64,000 nt of DNA from Flavobacterium macacae (GCF_003865365.1 NZ_RQVR01000002.1:62001-126000), one strand, 5' to 3'; counted from the stretch's first letter, positions 1 to 8,971 are shown. Program-made: numbers and translations. Notes: generated by a model not told the origin, from the letters alone.

Positions 1-262
1 CATCGTCACTAATTTCATATCCTATCGAGTCAAAAACATCTTTTAATCTTCCATAACGAAGTTGTTCTTGGGTCACTTGATCATCTTGATATAATTTCCA
101 ATATTTTGAATTTATCGGAACATATAACGCAACAAAATGTGCAATATCAACCGGGATTCCGTGTTTTTTTAAAATGGTTTCAAAAGCCATTGCTGAATTT
201 TTTTCAAAATCCCAAAGCGTATGGTCCAAGTCAAAAAAGATGTCTGAAATTGTTGTCTCCAA
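1..262 (-). CDS. YjjG-type HAD pyrimidine nucleotidase, N-terminal part (cut by window edge)
   Basis: The visible 87 codons start with HAD motif I (DLDHT, Asp11 and Asp13), where Asp11 would be the phosphate-accepting nucleophile, followed by the LWDFEKNS stretch typical of YjjG-like noncanonical pyrimidine nucleotidases, which dephosphorylate dUMP/dTMP analogues in the cytoplasm. I place the start at a TTG (262-260): the frame is closed upstream by a TAA at 277-275, and the first internal ATG lies beyond motif I. The TTG comes two bases after the stop of the DUF3299 gene, with AAAGGA about eight bases upstream, so it is probably the last gene of the ABC transporter operon. The remainder runs off the left edge. 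A related HAD phosphatase is the main alternative. Confidence 0.8.
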   Translation of the reverse strand, partial: METTISDIFFDLDHTLWDFEKNSAMAFETILKKHGIPVDIAHFVALYVPINSKYWKLYQDDQVTQEQLRYGRLKDVFDSIGYEISDD

Positions 263-264
263 AG

Positions 265-807
265 TTATTTTCCTTTAACTATTATGGCATCATCTATGTG
301 ATAAATCCAGTCTTCTATATCATTTTCATTGACCCTGAAATTTCCTTCTAAAGTCACATATTGGTCCGTCTTTAACTTTGGCGTTGCACCTTTAAACTTG
401 ATACCCATAATGGTTTCTGGACCGGCTTGTCCACAGAAAAAACATGATGCAAAAACATTCTTGCTCAACGCATACGTAGTGTTGTCAATTGGAACAATAA
501 ATCCTGACATGGCAATTCGTTTTTTATTTTTTGCCTTTAAAGTTGAATTTATGACCGGAAACATTACTCCTTCCGGATAATCTTTATGTTGCTTTTTTAC
601 GAATTTTATCATCCCGAGAAGCTTCCAGTTTAAAGTATCTGTAGCAACAAAAGATTTTTTTTCTCCTAAAAAACTATTTTTAAAATCAGGAACAAATCCT
701 GCTGTTTGCATTTTCTGCACGGAAGTTTCTTTTTTTGAAAAATCAGTAGTGTTCAATGCCAAAAAAAGAACAAAAATTCCTCCTAAAAAATAATATAATT
801 TACGCAT
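265..807 (-). CDS. DUF3299-like exported protein
   Basis: A 180-residue protein with one N-terminal hydrophobic segment (about residues 4-20), either a signal peptide or a membrane anchor. The body resembles DUF3299 proteins: a small beta-rich domain with the SGFIVPID strand near residue 101 and a conserved SCFFCGQAGP motif with Cys122 and Cys125. The CxxC pair could bind metal or form a disulfide in the periplasm; this is inference. Its start overlaps the end of the FtsX-type permease gene by 8 bases, and the HAD gene follows two bases after its stop, so the four genes look co-transcribed. Known members often sit beside LolD/FtsX-type ABC transporters. The function is not established. Confidence 0.7.
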   Translation of the reverse strand: MRKLYYFLGGIFVLFLALNTTDFSKKETSVQKMQTAGFVPDFKNSFLGEKKSFVATDTLNWKLLGMIKFVKKQHKDYPEGVMFPVINSTLKAKNKKRIAMSGFIVPIDNTTYALSKNVFASCFFCGQAGPETIMGIKFKGATPKLKTDQYVTLEGNFRVNENDIEDWIYHIDDAIIVKGK

Positions 808-2098
808 TAGCTAAAGTTTTTGAAATGTTTAATCGATAAGCTTTTATGGCAGGAATCAGCGCTGCCAGTATTCCTACAAAGATAGTAACTATAAATAAAA
901 TTCCCTCTTTCTCCCACACAAAAGCGAACGGATTAAAAGTCATTTTATATTGCTCATCTGTTGTAGAAGAAATTAAAAACAAGGCTATTCTTCCAACAAC
1001 AGTGCCAAGAATAAAACCTGTTACGCAAAGTAAAATGCTTTCAAAAAGCACTAAACCTAATAATTGCAAACGGCTTGCTCCTGAAACACGAAGCAATGCA
1101 AATTCATATTTACGCTCTTTCAAAGTATTGTATAAAGCAATAAAAATACTGATACCAGAAATCAGCATAATTCCGTAAGCCAGATATTGCAAGGCTTCCA
1201 AACCAATTCCGAATAAAGAAAACAGCCTGTTAATTTCAACGGCTGGCGAAGCGGCTTGCATTTTTGTGTTTTGCGCAACTAATCTGGGCCAAGTCACAAA
1301 ACCCATTTTGCTTTTAAATTTTATTAAAACAGCCGTTATCTCTTTACCGCTTTCGGAAACAGCCGCAGGTTCTTCTTTATGATCGTGATGTTCATGATCG
1401 TGGTCGCGATGTTCATGATCATCTCCTTCAAAATGAACGTGGCCTTCTTCTCCGTGAGCCGGATTTTCTTCGGCTTCAGAATGTTCGTGATCGTGCATTA
1501 ACCAAACACTTTGAATAGTACACAGAATTAAATTATCCACAACTTTTCCAGTTTCGCTGGCAATTCCTGTAACGACATATTCAAAATCTTCGTGGACTTC
1601 GCCTTCAGCAGCATCGCCGTGCGAACCGAAAAATTTGTCTCCAACTTTTATATTCAGCTTTTTGGCAATTTCGCTTCCGACCACAACATCAAGGTTTTTT
1701 TCGAAAATTTTTCCCGAATGAACCTTTGCTCCAAATTTTTCAAGATATTCTGGCGTAGTTCCCACTATTTTAAAACCGCGGTAATTATCGCCAAAAGCCA
1801 ACGGAATTGCCGATTTCACAAACGGATGTTTCATCCACGCTTTTGCATCGTCATAACTGATATTTCCGGTTGGCGCATCAACTTGGTACACCGAAGAAAG
1901 TATCAATTGCAACGGACTTCCTTGTGCGCCTAAAACCACATCAACTCCGTCAATATTGCTGGAGAATTGTTTTTCAAATTGTTCTTGCAATAAAATCAAC
2001 AGCGAAATTATGGCGACACTTGCGGTCAATAAAACGACACTTAAAACCGTATTCAAAGGTTTAAACCAAATGTTTTTCCAAGCTAATTTTGTAATCAT
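800..2098 (-). CDS. FtsX/MacB-type ABC transporter permease with histidine-rich loop
   Basis: The 432-residue protein has the MacB/FtsX layout: one membrane helix at about 14-37, a large periplasmic domain (about 40-295), then three helices (about 303-323, 345-375, 400-420). Such permeases usually act as mechanotransmission devices or lipid/lipoprotein exporters rather than pores. Residues 202-240 hold 13 histidines with many Asp/Glu in the periplasmic domain, as expected of a metal-binding loop. The start codon overlaps the ATPase stop by one base (TAATG), so translational coupling is likely, and the end overlaps the DUF3299 gene. The family call is firm; the metal-related role is inferred from the loop. 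Confidence 0.88.
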   Translation of the reverse strand: MITKLAWKNIWFKPLNTVLSVVLLTASVAIISLLILLQEQFEKQFSSNIDGVDVVLGAQGSPLQLILSSVYQVDAPTGNISYDDAKAWMKHPFVKSAIPLAFGDNYRGFKIVGTTPEYLEKFGAKVHSGKIFEKNLDVVVGSEIAKKLNIKVGDKFFGSHGDAAEGEVHEDFEYVVTGIASETGKVVDNLILCTIQSVWLMHDHEHSEAEENPAHGEEGHVHFEGDDHEHRDHDHEHHDHKEEPAAVSESGKEITAVLIKFKSKMGFVTWPRLVAQNTKMQAASPAVEINRLFSLFGIGLEALQYLAYGIMLISGISIFIALYNTLKERKYEFALLRVSGASRLQLLGLVLFESILLCVTGFILGTVVGRIALFLISSTTDEQYKMTFNPFAFVWEKEGILFIVTIFVGILAALIPAIKAYRLNISKTLANA

Positions 2099-2724
2099 TA
2101 TAAAGAAATTTGGTTAGAAAATCGGTCTTTTAATCTTTGGTCGTGCGTTACAATCACCAGCGAAGCTTTGTATTCTTTTGATAAATTTGACAGCAAATCG
2201 GCCACTCTAAAAGCATTTTCATCATCTAAACTTGATGTGGGTTCGTCTGCCAAAAGCAATTTTGGTTCATTGATCAGCGCTCTTGCAATTGATACTCGTT
2301 GCTGTTGCCCGATACTTAACTGAGAAGTCAGTTTGTGCATTTGGTCTTCTAAATCCAAATGCTTCAAAAGTGATTTTGCTTTTTCCTCTGCTTTTTTTCC
2401 TGTTGCCAGCCAAGAGGCCAGAATTACATTTTCTAAAACTGAAAAAGCTTCCACGAAATGGGACTGCTGCAAAACCAGTCCGATATTTTTTCCTCTAAAT
2501 TGGTCTAATTGTTTTTCAGATAAATTTGAAATGGAAGTTTCTCCAATAGAAACCGAACCGCTTTTCGGACGAAGCAAACCGCCAAGCAAATGCAATAATG
2601 TGGTTTTTCCTTTCCCTGAACCACCTGTAATTAAAAGCGTCTCGCCACTTTCTGTCCGGATATCTGGAAAACTAAAATTCACTTTTTCAGAGTAGGAAAA
2701 AGTGATATCTTTTGTATGTATCAT
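2098..2724 (-). CDS. LolD/MacB-type ABC transporter ATP-binding protein
   Basis: A 208-residue ATPase with all the expected motifs: Walker A GGSGKGKTT (about 34-42), Q-loop LVLQQ near 85, signature LSIGQQQRV (136-144), Walker B LLLADEP (156-162), and the switch histidine in VTHDQ near the C terminus. The signature has LSIGQ where most family members have LSGGQ. The size and sequence fit the LolD/FtsE/MacB group, which pairs with FtsX-type permeases such as the one directly downstream, where the stop and start codons overlap. It is the first gene of the four-gene operon. The substrate is unknown. Confidence 0.92.
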   Translation of the reverse strand: MIHTKDITFSYSEKVNFSFPDIRTESGETLLITGGSGKGKTTLLHLLGGLLRPKSGSVSIGETSISNLSEKQLDQFRGKNIGLVLQQSHFVEAFSVLENVILASWLATGKKAEEKAKSLLKHLDLEDQMHKLTSQLSIGQQQRVSIARALINEPKLLLADEPTSSLDDENAFRVADLLSNLSKEYKASLVIVTHDQRLKDRFSNQISL

Positions 2725-2861
2725 TCTGATTTCTCGCTGTAATTTATAGCCCGCAATTTAATCAAAGATGCCTTGAAACCACTTAAAAATTACTTAAAAA
2801 TGTACTCATCAAAAGGAAAATTCCTGAGGCGCGATTTTAAATCCTAATATAATCTTTGTAT

Positions 2862-3554
2862 TCATAAAATATTGCTGTCCATAAAACTATAATAATCTTT
2901 TTCAGTCACGATTATATGATCCAAAACCTTGATGTCCAGATTATCGCCCGCCATTTTTAGCTTTTTTGTAATTTGTTTATCCGCTTCGCTCGGAACCAAA
3001 GTCCCAGAAGGATGGTTGTGGGCGAGTATGATTGCGGTAGCATTTTGTTCCAACGCTACTTTAAAAACCAAACGAATATCAACGACCGTTCCCGTAATTC
3101 CGCCTTTGCTTAATTGGTATTTATAAATCACTTTATTGGAATTATTGAGATATAAAATCCAAAATTCTTCGTGAGGCAATTCACCGATAAGGGGTTGCAT
3201 AATTTCAAAAGCAGTTTTGCTGGAACATATTTTTGTGAGTTCGACACTTTCTTCTGAACGGCGCCGCCTTCCTAATTCCATGGCTGCAATAATAGAAATG
3301 GCTTTTGCTTCGCCGATACCTTTGAATGTGGTTAGCTGCTGGAGCGATAATTTGCCTAAAGCATTGAGGTTCTCAACACTGGCAAGGATTCTTTTGCTTA
3401 AGTCAACAGCGCTTTCATTTCGGCTTCCCGAGCCAATTAAGATGGCAATCAGTTCTGCGTCGCTTAAAGCCGCTTTTCCTTTTAGCATTAATTTTTCCCG
3501 AGGCTTGTCATCTTCGGCCCAATATTTTATCGAAAAAGGAGTGTTTTCTTCCAT
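2862..3554 (-). CDS. radC: RadC-family JAB-domain protein
   Basis: The 230-residue protein has a helix-hairpin-helix-like segment (FKGIGEAKA, about 77-85) and a C-terminal JAB1/MPN domain. The JAMM metal motif is complete: His179, His181, Ser183 and Asp192 in HNHPSG followed by SEAD. The length is normal for RadC. Despite the traditional name DNA repair protein RadC, a repair role is doubtful; the domain suggests a zinc hydrolase. It is transcribed alone, 137 bases downstream of the ABC ATPase start and divergent from the DUF1287 gene. Confidence 0.95.
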   Translation of the reverse strand: MEENTPFSIKYWAEDDKPREKLMLKGKAALSDAELIAILIGSGSRNESAVDLSKRILASVENLNALGKLSLQQLTTFKGIGEAKAISIIAAMELGRRRRSEESVELTKICSSKTAFEIMQPLIGELPHEEFWILYLNNSNKVIYKYQLSKGGITGTVVDIRLVFKVALEQNATAIILAHNHPSGTLVPSEADKQITKKLKMAGDNLDIKVLDHIIVTEKDYYSFMDSNIL

Positions 3555-3626
3555 ATGGCAATTATTTTTTTGACTGGTTTATAATTTTCTTACAATTATA
3601 TTCGTTTGAATATCAAATACTAAAGT

Positions 3627-4223
3627 ATGAAATCAATTTACATCTTGTTATTTTTTATCGGAATTTCTACTCTAAAAGTTGAAAAAACATTTTATGAAAA
3701 ACTTTCTGACGCCGCAATTTCGCTTACAAAAGACAAGGTCGAATATGACGGAAAGTATTTTTCGATAAAATATCCCAACGGAGATGTACCAAAAAACAAA
3801 GGAGTTTGCACCGATGTTTTGATTCGTGCGTATCGAAAATTAGGAATTGATTTGCAGAAAGAGGTTCATGAAGATATGAAAAACAACTTTTCAAAATATC
3901 CAAAAATTTGGGGATTAAAAAAACCAGACACGAATATTGATCATCGAAGAGTTCCGAATTTACAAGTATTTTTTACTCGTTTCGGGCAAAGTTTAGATGT
4001 TTCAGAAAAAGCTTCTGACTTTAAAACAGGAGATTTGGTCACGTGGAAGATCAACGGAAAACTGCCTCACATTGGCATTGTAACCAATAAAAAAACCGCA
4101 GACGGAAAACGAAATTTGATCGTTCACAATGTCGGCGCCGGACAAGTTTTAGAAGATTGCCTTTTTAAATATGATATGACAGGGCATTATCGATTTCAAT
4201 CAGTCAATTCGAAAATTAGATAA
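3627..4223 (+). CDS. DUF1287 family exported protein (NlpC/P60-like fold)
   Basis: A 198-residue protein with a short N-terminal hydrophobic signal. The body matches DUF1287: GVCTDVLIRAYR (candidate catalytic Cys near 62), DMKNNFSKYP, HRRVPNLQVFF, GDLVTW and PHIGIVTNKK (candidate catalytic His near 149). The Cys/His arrangement is that of NlpC/P60-like cysteine amidases, so it may cut peptide or amide bonds in the cell wall; that is inference, as the family is not well characterised. It faces the Mpl-type gene. Its stop codon lies inside the left arm of a 19-bp inverted repeat. Confidence 0.8.
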   Translation: MKSIYILLFFIGISTLKVEKTFYEKLSDAAISLTKDKVEYDGKYFSIKYPNGDVPKNKGVCTDVLIRAYRKLGIDLQKEVHEDMKNNFSKYPKIWGLKKPDTNIDHRRVPNLQVFFTRFGQSLDVSEKASDFKTGDLVTWKINGKLPHIGIVTNKKTADGKRNLIVHNVGAGQVLEDCLFKYDMTGHYRFQSVNSKIR

Positions 4224-4267
4224 TTAGTCAATTCTCTCGAACCGCAAAAATTATCTAATTTTCGAAT
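4207..4267. terminator. Bidirectional hairpin between convergent genes
   Basis: A perfect 19-bp inverted repeat, left arm 4207-4225 and right arm 4249-4267, with a 23-base loop. The left arm contains the stop codon of the DUF1287 gene, and the hairpin ends 11 bases before the 3' end of the convergent Mpl-type gene. A related ATTATCTAATT stretch recurs at 4274-4284. No strong T run follows, so it may block exonucleases or separate the converging transcripts rather than act as a classic terminator. Confidence 0.6.
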
Positions 4268-4278
4268 GGAAGAATTAT

Positions 4279-5640
4279 CTAATTGAATAATGTTTTTACT
4301 TCATCAAAATTCAATCCGCCATAATTTCCGGAGCTCATTAATAGCAACGCAATTTTTTCGGTATCAAATTTTAAGTGATATAAATATTCTTTAAAAGCTG
4401 CCGGATTGGTGTAAATAACCAAATCTTCGCGATTAAAAGCTTTTGCGATTTGCTCATAACTTACTTCTTCCAACTGCTTAATTTTAACCGCATCTGGAGA
4501 ATAAAAAACCACGGCAACGTCAGCATTATCAAGCGCTCCTTCATATTCTTTCAAGAATTCTGCATTCAAACTGCTATAGGTATGCAATTCTAAACAAGCT
4601 ATCAATTGACGGTCTGGATATTGTTCTTTCACGGCTTTTGTAGTTGCGGCAACTTTGCTCGGCGAATGTGCAAAATCTTTATAAGCCACATTATTTTTGT
4701 TTTCAGCAATTTTTTCCAAACGCTTTGAAGCGCCTTTAAAACTGGCGATTGCTTCATAAAAATCAGCTTCGTCAACGCCCATGTTTTGGCAGATCCATTT
4801 GGCCCCTGCCAGATTATTTAAATTGTGCGCTCCGAAAACTTCAATTGGCATCGCGCCTTCTGGCGTTTCTAACAAAGTTGTTCCGTTTTCCACAGAATAA
4901 TTTGGTGTTGAATAAGGAATTCTTCGTATTGGATTCCTTGAAGCTTCGGCTACTCTTTTTACTTCCGGATCGTCTTCGTTGTAAACCAAAATTCCTCCGT
5001 TTGTAATTTTTTGAATGAAAATCTCAAATTGCTCTACATAATTTTCATACGTTGGAAAAACGTTGATATGATCCCAAGCGATACCTGAAATCAAGGCAAT
5101 ATTTGGCTGGTACAAATGAAATTTCGGACGGCGATCCATCGGAGAAGACAAATATTCATCACCTTCCAAAACGATAAAATCATTTTCTTCAGTCAAGTGA
5201 ACCATCGTCTCAAAGCCTTCCAATTGGGCGCCAACCATATAATCCACATTAATATTGTGGTAATGCATCACGTGCAAAATCATGGAAGTAATTGTGGTTT
5301 TTCCGTGCGAACCGCCAATAACTACACGTGTTTTATTTTTGGATTGCTCGTATAAAAACTCTGGATAGGAATAAATTTTTAGTCCTAATTCTTGCGCTTT
5401 CAACAATTCAGGATTATCTGCTTTGGCGTGCATTCCAAGAATTATGGATTCAATATCAGAAGTAATTTTCTCAGGAAACCAACCCATTTCATCAGGCAAC
5501 AGTCCTTTTTTTTCTAAACGTGTTTTTGACGGCTCAAAAATTGCGTCGTCGCTTCCGGTTACATGATATCCTTTATTGTGCAATGCAATCGCTAAATTGT
5601 GCATCGCGCTACCGCCAATGGCAATGAAATGTGTTCTCAT
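4279..5640 (-). CDS. mpl: Mpl-type UDP-MurNAc:L-Ala-gamma-D-Glu-meso-Dap ligase (Mur ligase family)
   Basis: A 453-residue Mur ligase. The N-terminal Rossmann-like UDP-binding domain starts with HFIAIGGSAMHNLA; the central ATPase has the P-loop GGSHGKTT (about 109-116) and an EGDEY metal-binding stretch (about 160-164); the C-terminal domain has KDFAHSPSK. The start and the HSP segment favour the Mpl (muropeptide recycling) branch over MurC. Mpl attaches the recovered tripeptide to UDP-N-acetylmuramate in the cytoplasm. It stands alone on the minus strand. The alternative is a MurC paralogue. Confidence 0.85.
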   Translation of the reverse strand: MRTHFIAIGGSAMHNLAIALHNKGYHVTGSDDAIFEPSKTRLEKKGLLPDEMGWFPEKITSDIESIILGMHAKADNPELLKAQELGLKIYSYPEFLYEQSKNKTRVVIGGSHGKTTITSMILHVMHYHNINVDYMVGAQLEGFETMVHLTEENDFIVLEGDEYLSSPMDRRPKFHLYQPNIALISGIAWDHINVFPTYENYVEQFEIFIQKITNGGILVYNEDDPEVKRVAEASRNPIRRIPYSTPNYSVENGTTLLETPEGAMPIEVFGAHNLNNLAGAKWICQNMGVDEADFYEAIASFKGASKRLEKIAENKNNVAYKDFAHSPSKVAATTKAVKEQYPDRQLIACLELHTYSSLNAEFLKEYEGALDNADVAVVFYSPDAVKIKQLEEVSYEQIAKAFNREDLVIYTNPAAFKEYLYHLKFDTEKIALLLMSSGNYGGLNFDEVKTLFN

Positions 5641-5714
5641 TTATAGATTTAAGATTTTAGATCTTAGATTTCAGACTCCCGTTTATGGTGAATTTCTATC
5701 TTCGACCTTTCTAT

Positions 5715-6413
5715 TTATGTTTTTCTTTTTTCAGTAAATTCTTCCAGCGTAGCTTTCGCTTTTTCGGGCTGGTTCATTTTGTTTTTATATAAATCGGCTA
5801 ATTTTTGATAGGTTGTCTTGGAACCACCTATTTGGACTGCTTTTTTATAATTTTTTTCGGCTTCACCATATCTTTTAAAATATTCGGCAATATGCCCTTT
5901 GGAAAGATAGCCGTCCACTTCAGAAATTCTCAATAATTCAGAAGCATATTTTTGTGCTTTTTTCTCACTTCCACCAACGATTGCCGGTAATTGCAAATAC
6001 AATTCTATCAAAGCCCAACGCGCTCCAATGTGTTTTGTATTTAATTTTATAGCCTTCACAAAGGATTCTTCCACGTCGTCAATCATTGACAAAGCTTTGA
6101 ATTTATTACTCTCTTTGGCTTTCATTCCCAAAGCACCGCCGTATTTATAAAAATAATCAGCTTCACTAGGCTTACTTGTTTTCAACCGATTGTAAATCAC
6201 CAATGCATCGTCCCAATTCTTGTAATAACTTTCAATATCTCCCAAAAACTCTACTGATTTCAGATCATTCGGATTCTTTACAGCCAATGACTCAAAGATA
6301 ATTTTGGCTTTCCCATAATTTCCCTGATCAAAAAGCTTTTCCGCTTTTTCGAATTGCGTTTGCGCTGAAATTGAAATTGTAAAAAAGAAAAATAAAAGTT
6401 GGAAGAATCTCAT
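5715..6413 (-). CDS. Exported tetratricopeptide repeat protein
   Basis: A 232-residue protein with a signal peptide (residues 1-18, ending SISAQ) followed by helical TPR-like repeats, e.g. AEKLFDQGNYGKAKIIFESL (27-46), the segment at about 62-82, and KNYKKAVQIGGSKTTYQKLA near 190. The large middle region, LNTKHIGARWALIELYLQLP, resembles exported Bacteroidota TPR proteins. It probably acts as a periplasmic scaffold, but no partner is evident. The neighbouring genes are unrelated. It ends 74 bases before the start of the Mpl-type gene, separated by a simple ATTTAAGA-like repeat. Confidence 0.75.
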   Translation of the reverse strand: MRFFQLLFFFFTISISAQTQFEKAEKLFDQGNYGKAKIIFESLAVKNPNDLKSVEFLGDIESYYKNWDDALVIYNRLKTSKPSEADYFYKYGGALGMKAKESNKFKALSMIDDVEESFVKAIKLNTKHIGARWALIELYLQLPAIVGGSEKKAQKYASELLRISEVDGYLSKGHIAEYFKRYGEAEKNYKKAVQIGGSKTTYQKLADLYKNKMNQPEKAKATLEEFTEKRKT

Positions 6414-6513
6414 AAACGGTTTGTACTTGCTTTTGTCAAAAGTACTAAATTCAGATAAAAATTAGGCTTGTATTTGATAGAGTTTAAAAAACTAATTTAA
6501 AAAAACGCAAAAA

Positions 6514-6545
6514 AAAATCCGCTTTGGTTTCCCAAAGCGGATTTT
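6514..6545 (-). terminator. Terminator of the S46 peptidase gene
   Basis: A 14-bp perfect stem (6514-6527 with 6532-6545) and a 4-base loop lie 36 bases downstream of the S46 peptidase stop on the minus strand. On that strand the stem is followed by a run of T (6505-6517 reads as A on the plus strand). It could also work in the opposite direction. Confidence 0.85.
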
Positions 6546-6580
6546 CAGAATATGATTTTGAACTAATAACTAATCTAAAA

Positions 6581-8728
6581 TTATTTTACGATAGTCATTT
6601 CGTCAATAATGTGTTTTGCACCCGCATATTTGTCGATGATGAACAACACATAACGAATATCAACATTAATGGTTCTTTGCAATTTTGGATCAAAGATTAC
6701 GTCACCAGCCATTGCTTCGATGTTTCCGTCAAAAGCCAAACCGATTAATTCTCCTTTACCGTTTAAAACTGGAGAACCTGAGTTTCCACCTGTAATATCA
6801 TTGTCAGTCAAGAAATTTACCGGCATGTATCCTGCTTTGTCAGCATATTGTCCGAAATCTTTTTTCTCATTTAATTCAATCAATCTTTTTGGCAAATCAA
6901 ACTCTTGATCGTTTGGTTTGTATTTTTTGATTGTTCCTTGAAGCGTAGTATAGTTATTGATTTTCGCATCGTTTCTTTTGTCAGCAGGCAAAGAACGAAC
7001 TTTTCCATAGCTCAAACGCAATGTTGAATTGGCATCAGGATATTGAATTTTGTTCAATTTTGATTCTCTCAAGCCTTCTACTAACAAACGGAAAGAAGTT
7101 TGATAATCGTTATCCAATTTAACCAATTCTTCTGATTTTGCTCTGTAAGTTGTCAACAAACTAGAAGAAAGTTGGTATAATTTATCTTCTTTTAATTGAT
7201 CTACATTTGGATTTTTCAAGAAAGCCAAAACTTTTTCTTTAGAAGTAAAAATACTGGAAGCAAAAGCGTCATCTACAAATTTAGTAAAATCACCACCGTT
7301 TGCTTTAGCCAATTCAGCCACATAAGGAGCTACTGGATATCCTGCTTTTTTGTTGTAAAGATTTAATTCTGCAATAAGAACATCTCTTTCAAGAGGCAAA
7401 TAAAGTCCGTTGTAAGTTTCATTAATTCCTTCTTGAAGTTGTGGCAAAACTTCTGCTTTCTTCGCATCATTTTGAGCAATATAATACTCAATACCTTGAC
7501 CCAAACTAGAAGGTCCAGCTCCAAAGTTACTATTTCTTAAAACTGAAGTCAAGTAATTATCGTGTCTCGCTTTTTCATTTGTTGCAGCATAAAACTTGTT
7601 GATTGTTGCTACAACATTTCCATATTTCGCTTTATTTTCAGCTTTGTTAGCCCATTTGTTAAAATCAGCTTCTGCTTTTGCTTTGGTAGCTGCCGTTTTG
7701 AATTTTGTCAAAGCGTCAATCATTCCTTGGCGGTTTTTCCAGTAATTTGCTACAGAAGCATATTTTGAAGCATAATCTAAACGCACTTGGTCACTTTTGT
7801 CCATGTGAACTTTCATCGCGTCCATTCCCGTTTTTGAACCTTCAACCCACGCAGGATATGCAAATTTTACGTTTTGCTCAATTCCACCAGCTGGCATCCA
7901 ACGGTTTGTTCTACCTGGATATCCTAAAATCATTGCAAAATCATTTTCTTGAACACCTTTCAAGCTGATTGGCAAGTGGTGTTTTGGTTTCATCGGAATG
8001 TTATTTTCTGAATACTCTGCAGGATTTCCGTCTTTATCCGTGTAAACTCTAAACATTGAGAAATCACCTGTGTGACGAGGCCATTCCCAGTTGTCAGTGT
8101 CTCCACCAAATTTCCCAACGCTTTCTGGAGGAGTTCCCACCAAACGAACGTCTTTAAAATCTTGGTAAACGAAATAGTAAAATTCATTTCCTTGGAAAAA
8201 AGGACGAACAGAAACTGTGTATTTTCCACTTTCGTTGTTCTCTTTTTCAATCAAAGCACTTTCTTGTTGAATTGCTTTGTTTCTTTCTGCCTCGGTCATT
8301 GAAGCATTTAATTTCCCTAAGATTCTTTTTGATACGTCATCCATTCTTACGAAGAAACGAACATACAGGGAATTTGGCTTAATTTCTGCTTTTTTGTCTT
8401 TTGCCCAAAAACCATCTCTTAAATAATTGGCTTCTGGCGTAGAAACTTCAGCGATAGCATCGTAACCACAGTGGTGATTTGTCAACACAAGACCTTGGTT
8501 TGAGATAATTTCTGCAGTACAACCTCCGTTAAACTGAACGATTGCATCTTTAATACTTGAGTTATTGATGCTGTAAATTTCTTCAGAAGTCAACTGAAGA
8601 CCCATTTTTTGCATATCGCGGTGGTTCAAACGTTCAATGAACATCAAGAACCACATTCCTTCGTCAGCTTTCACACTTGTAGGAACAAGCATAACCGCCA
8701 TGATTAAGGATAAGATAATTTTTTTCAT
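6581..8728 (-). CDS. S46 family dipeptidyl-peptidase, DPP7-like
   Basis: A 715-residue exported serine peptidase of family S46. It has a signal peptide ending near VKADEG; the catalytic His region TNHHCGYD (83-90); an Asp-containing GGDTDNWEWPRHTGDF block; and GGNSGSPV with catalytic Ser650. The residue 18 positions after the serine is Gly668 (AFDGN). In known enzymes Gly here marks DPP7-type preference for hydrophobic P1 residues, and Arg marks DPP11 (acidic P1). It probably removes dipeptides from oligopeptides in the periplasm. Monocistronic, with a terminator and an approximately 240-base upstream gap. Confidence 0.93.
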   Translation of the reverse strand: MKKIILSLIMAVMLVPTSVKADEGMWFLMFIERLNHRDMQKMGLQLTSEEIYSINNSSIKDAIVQFNGGCTAEIISNQGLVLTNHHCGYDAIAEVSTPEANYLRDGFWAKDKKAEIKPNSLYVRFFVRMDDVSKRILGKLNASMTEAERNKAIQQESALIEKENNESGKYTVSVRPFFQGNEFYYFVYQDFKDVRLVGTPPESVGKFGGDTDNWEWPRHTGDFSMFRVYTDKDGNPAEYSENNIPMKPKHHLPISLKGVQENDFAMILGYPGRTNRWMPAGGIEQNVKFAYPAWVEGSKTGMDAMKVHMDKSDQVRLDYASKYASVANYWKNRQGMIDALTKFKTAATKAKAEADFNKWANKAENKAKYGNVVATINKFYAATNEKARHDNYLTSVLRNSNFGAGPSSLGQGIEYYIAQNDAKKAEVLPQLQEGINETYNGLYLPLERDVLIAELNLYNKKAGYPVAPYVAELAKANGGDFTKFVDDAFASSIFTSKEKVLAFLKNPNVDQLKEDKLYQLSSSLLTTYRAKSEELVKLDNDYQTSFRLLVEGLRESKLNKIQYPDANSTLRLSYGKVRSLPADKRNDAKINNYTTLQGTIKKYKPNDQEFDLPKRLIELNEKKDFGQYADKAGYMPVNFLTDNDITGGNSGSPVLNGKGELIGLAFDGNIEAMAGDVIFDPKLQRTINVDIRYVLFIIDKYAGAKHIIDEMTIVK

Positions 8729-8942
8729 GTAGTGAAATTTAGATAGTTTATAGTTTTGCTGAATTGGACGTCGATGACCATTAAATGTTACAGTTTACAA
8801 CAAAAAATTTAGCGTTGCGAATATAACAATTTTAAAATTTTCGATTAACTGAAATCTAGAAAAACGCATAACAAGACGTGACTTTTAACTTTAATTTTAG
8901 ATTTCCGTGAAAAAGGAATTATTATTGGTCAGAATCCATAAA

Positions 8943-8966
8943 AAAAGCTGCTCGAAAGCAGCTTTT
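8943..8966 (-). terminator. Terminator of the hpt-adk-obgE gene group
   Basis: A perfect 10-bp stem (8943-8952 with 8957-8966), whose loop reads TTCG on the minus strand, followed there by six T. It ends six bases after the obgE stop codon and closes the minus-strand group that starts at hpt. Confidence 0.9.
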
Positions 8967-8971
8967 AATTC

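Noticed and set aside
1592-1933. 113-codon plus-strand open frame inside the permease gene
   Set aside because: It lies opposite a well-supported permease, and its residues have no recognisable family or signal. Antisense frames are common in this AT-rich coding sequence.
5641-5700. Tandem ATTTAAGA/ATCTTAGA repeats as a CRISPR-like array
   Set aside because: The units are short and degenerate without regular spacers; this is a simple low-complexity spacer.
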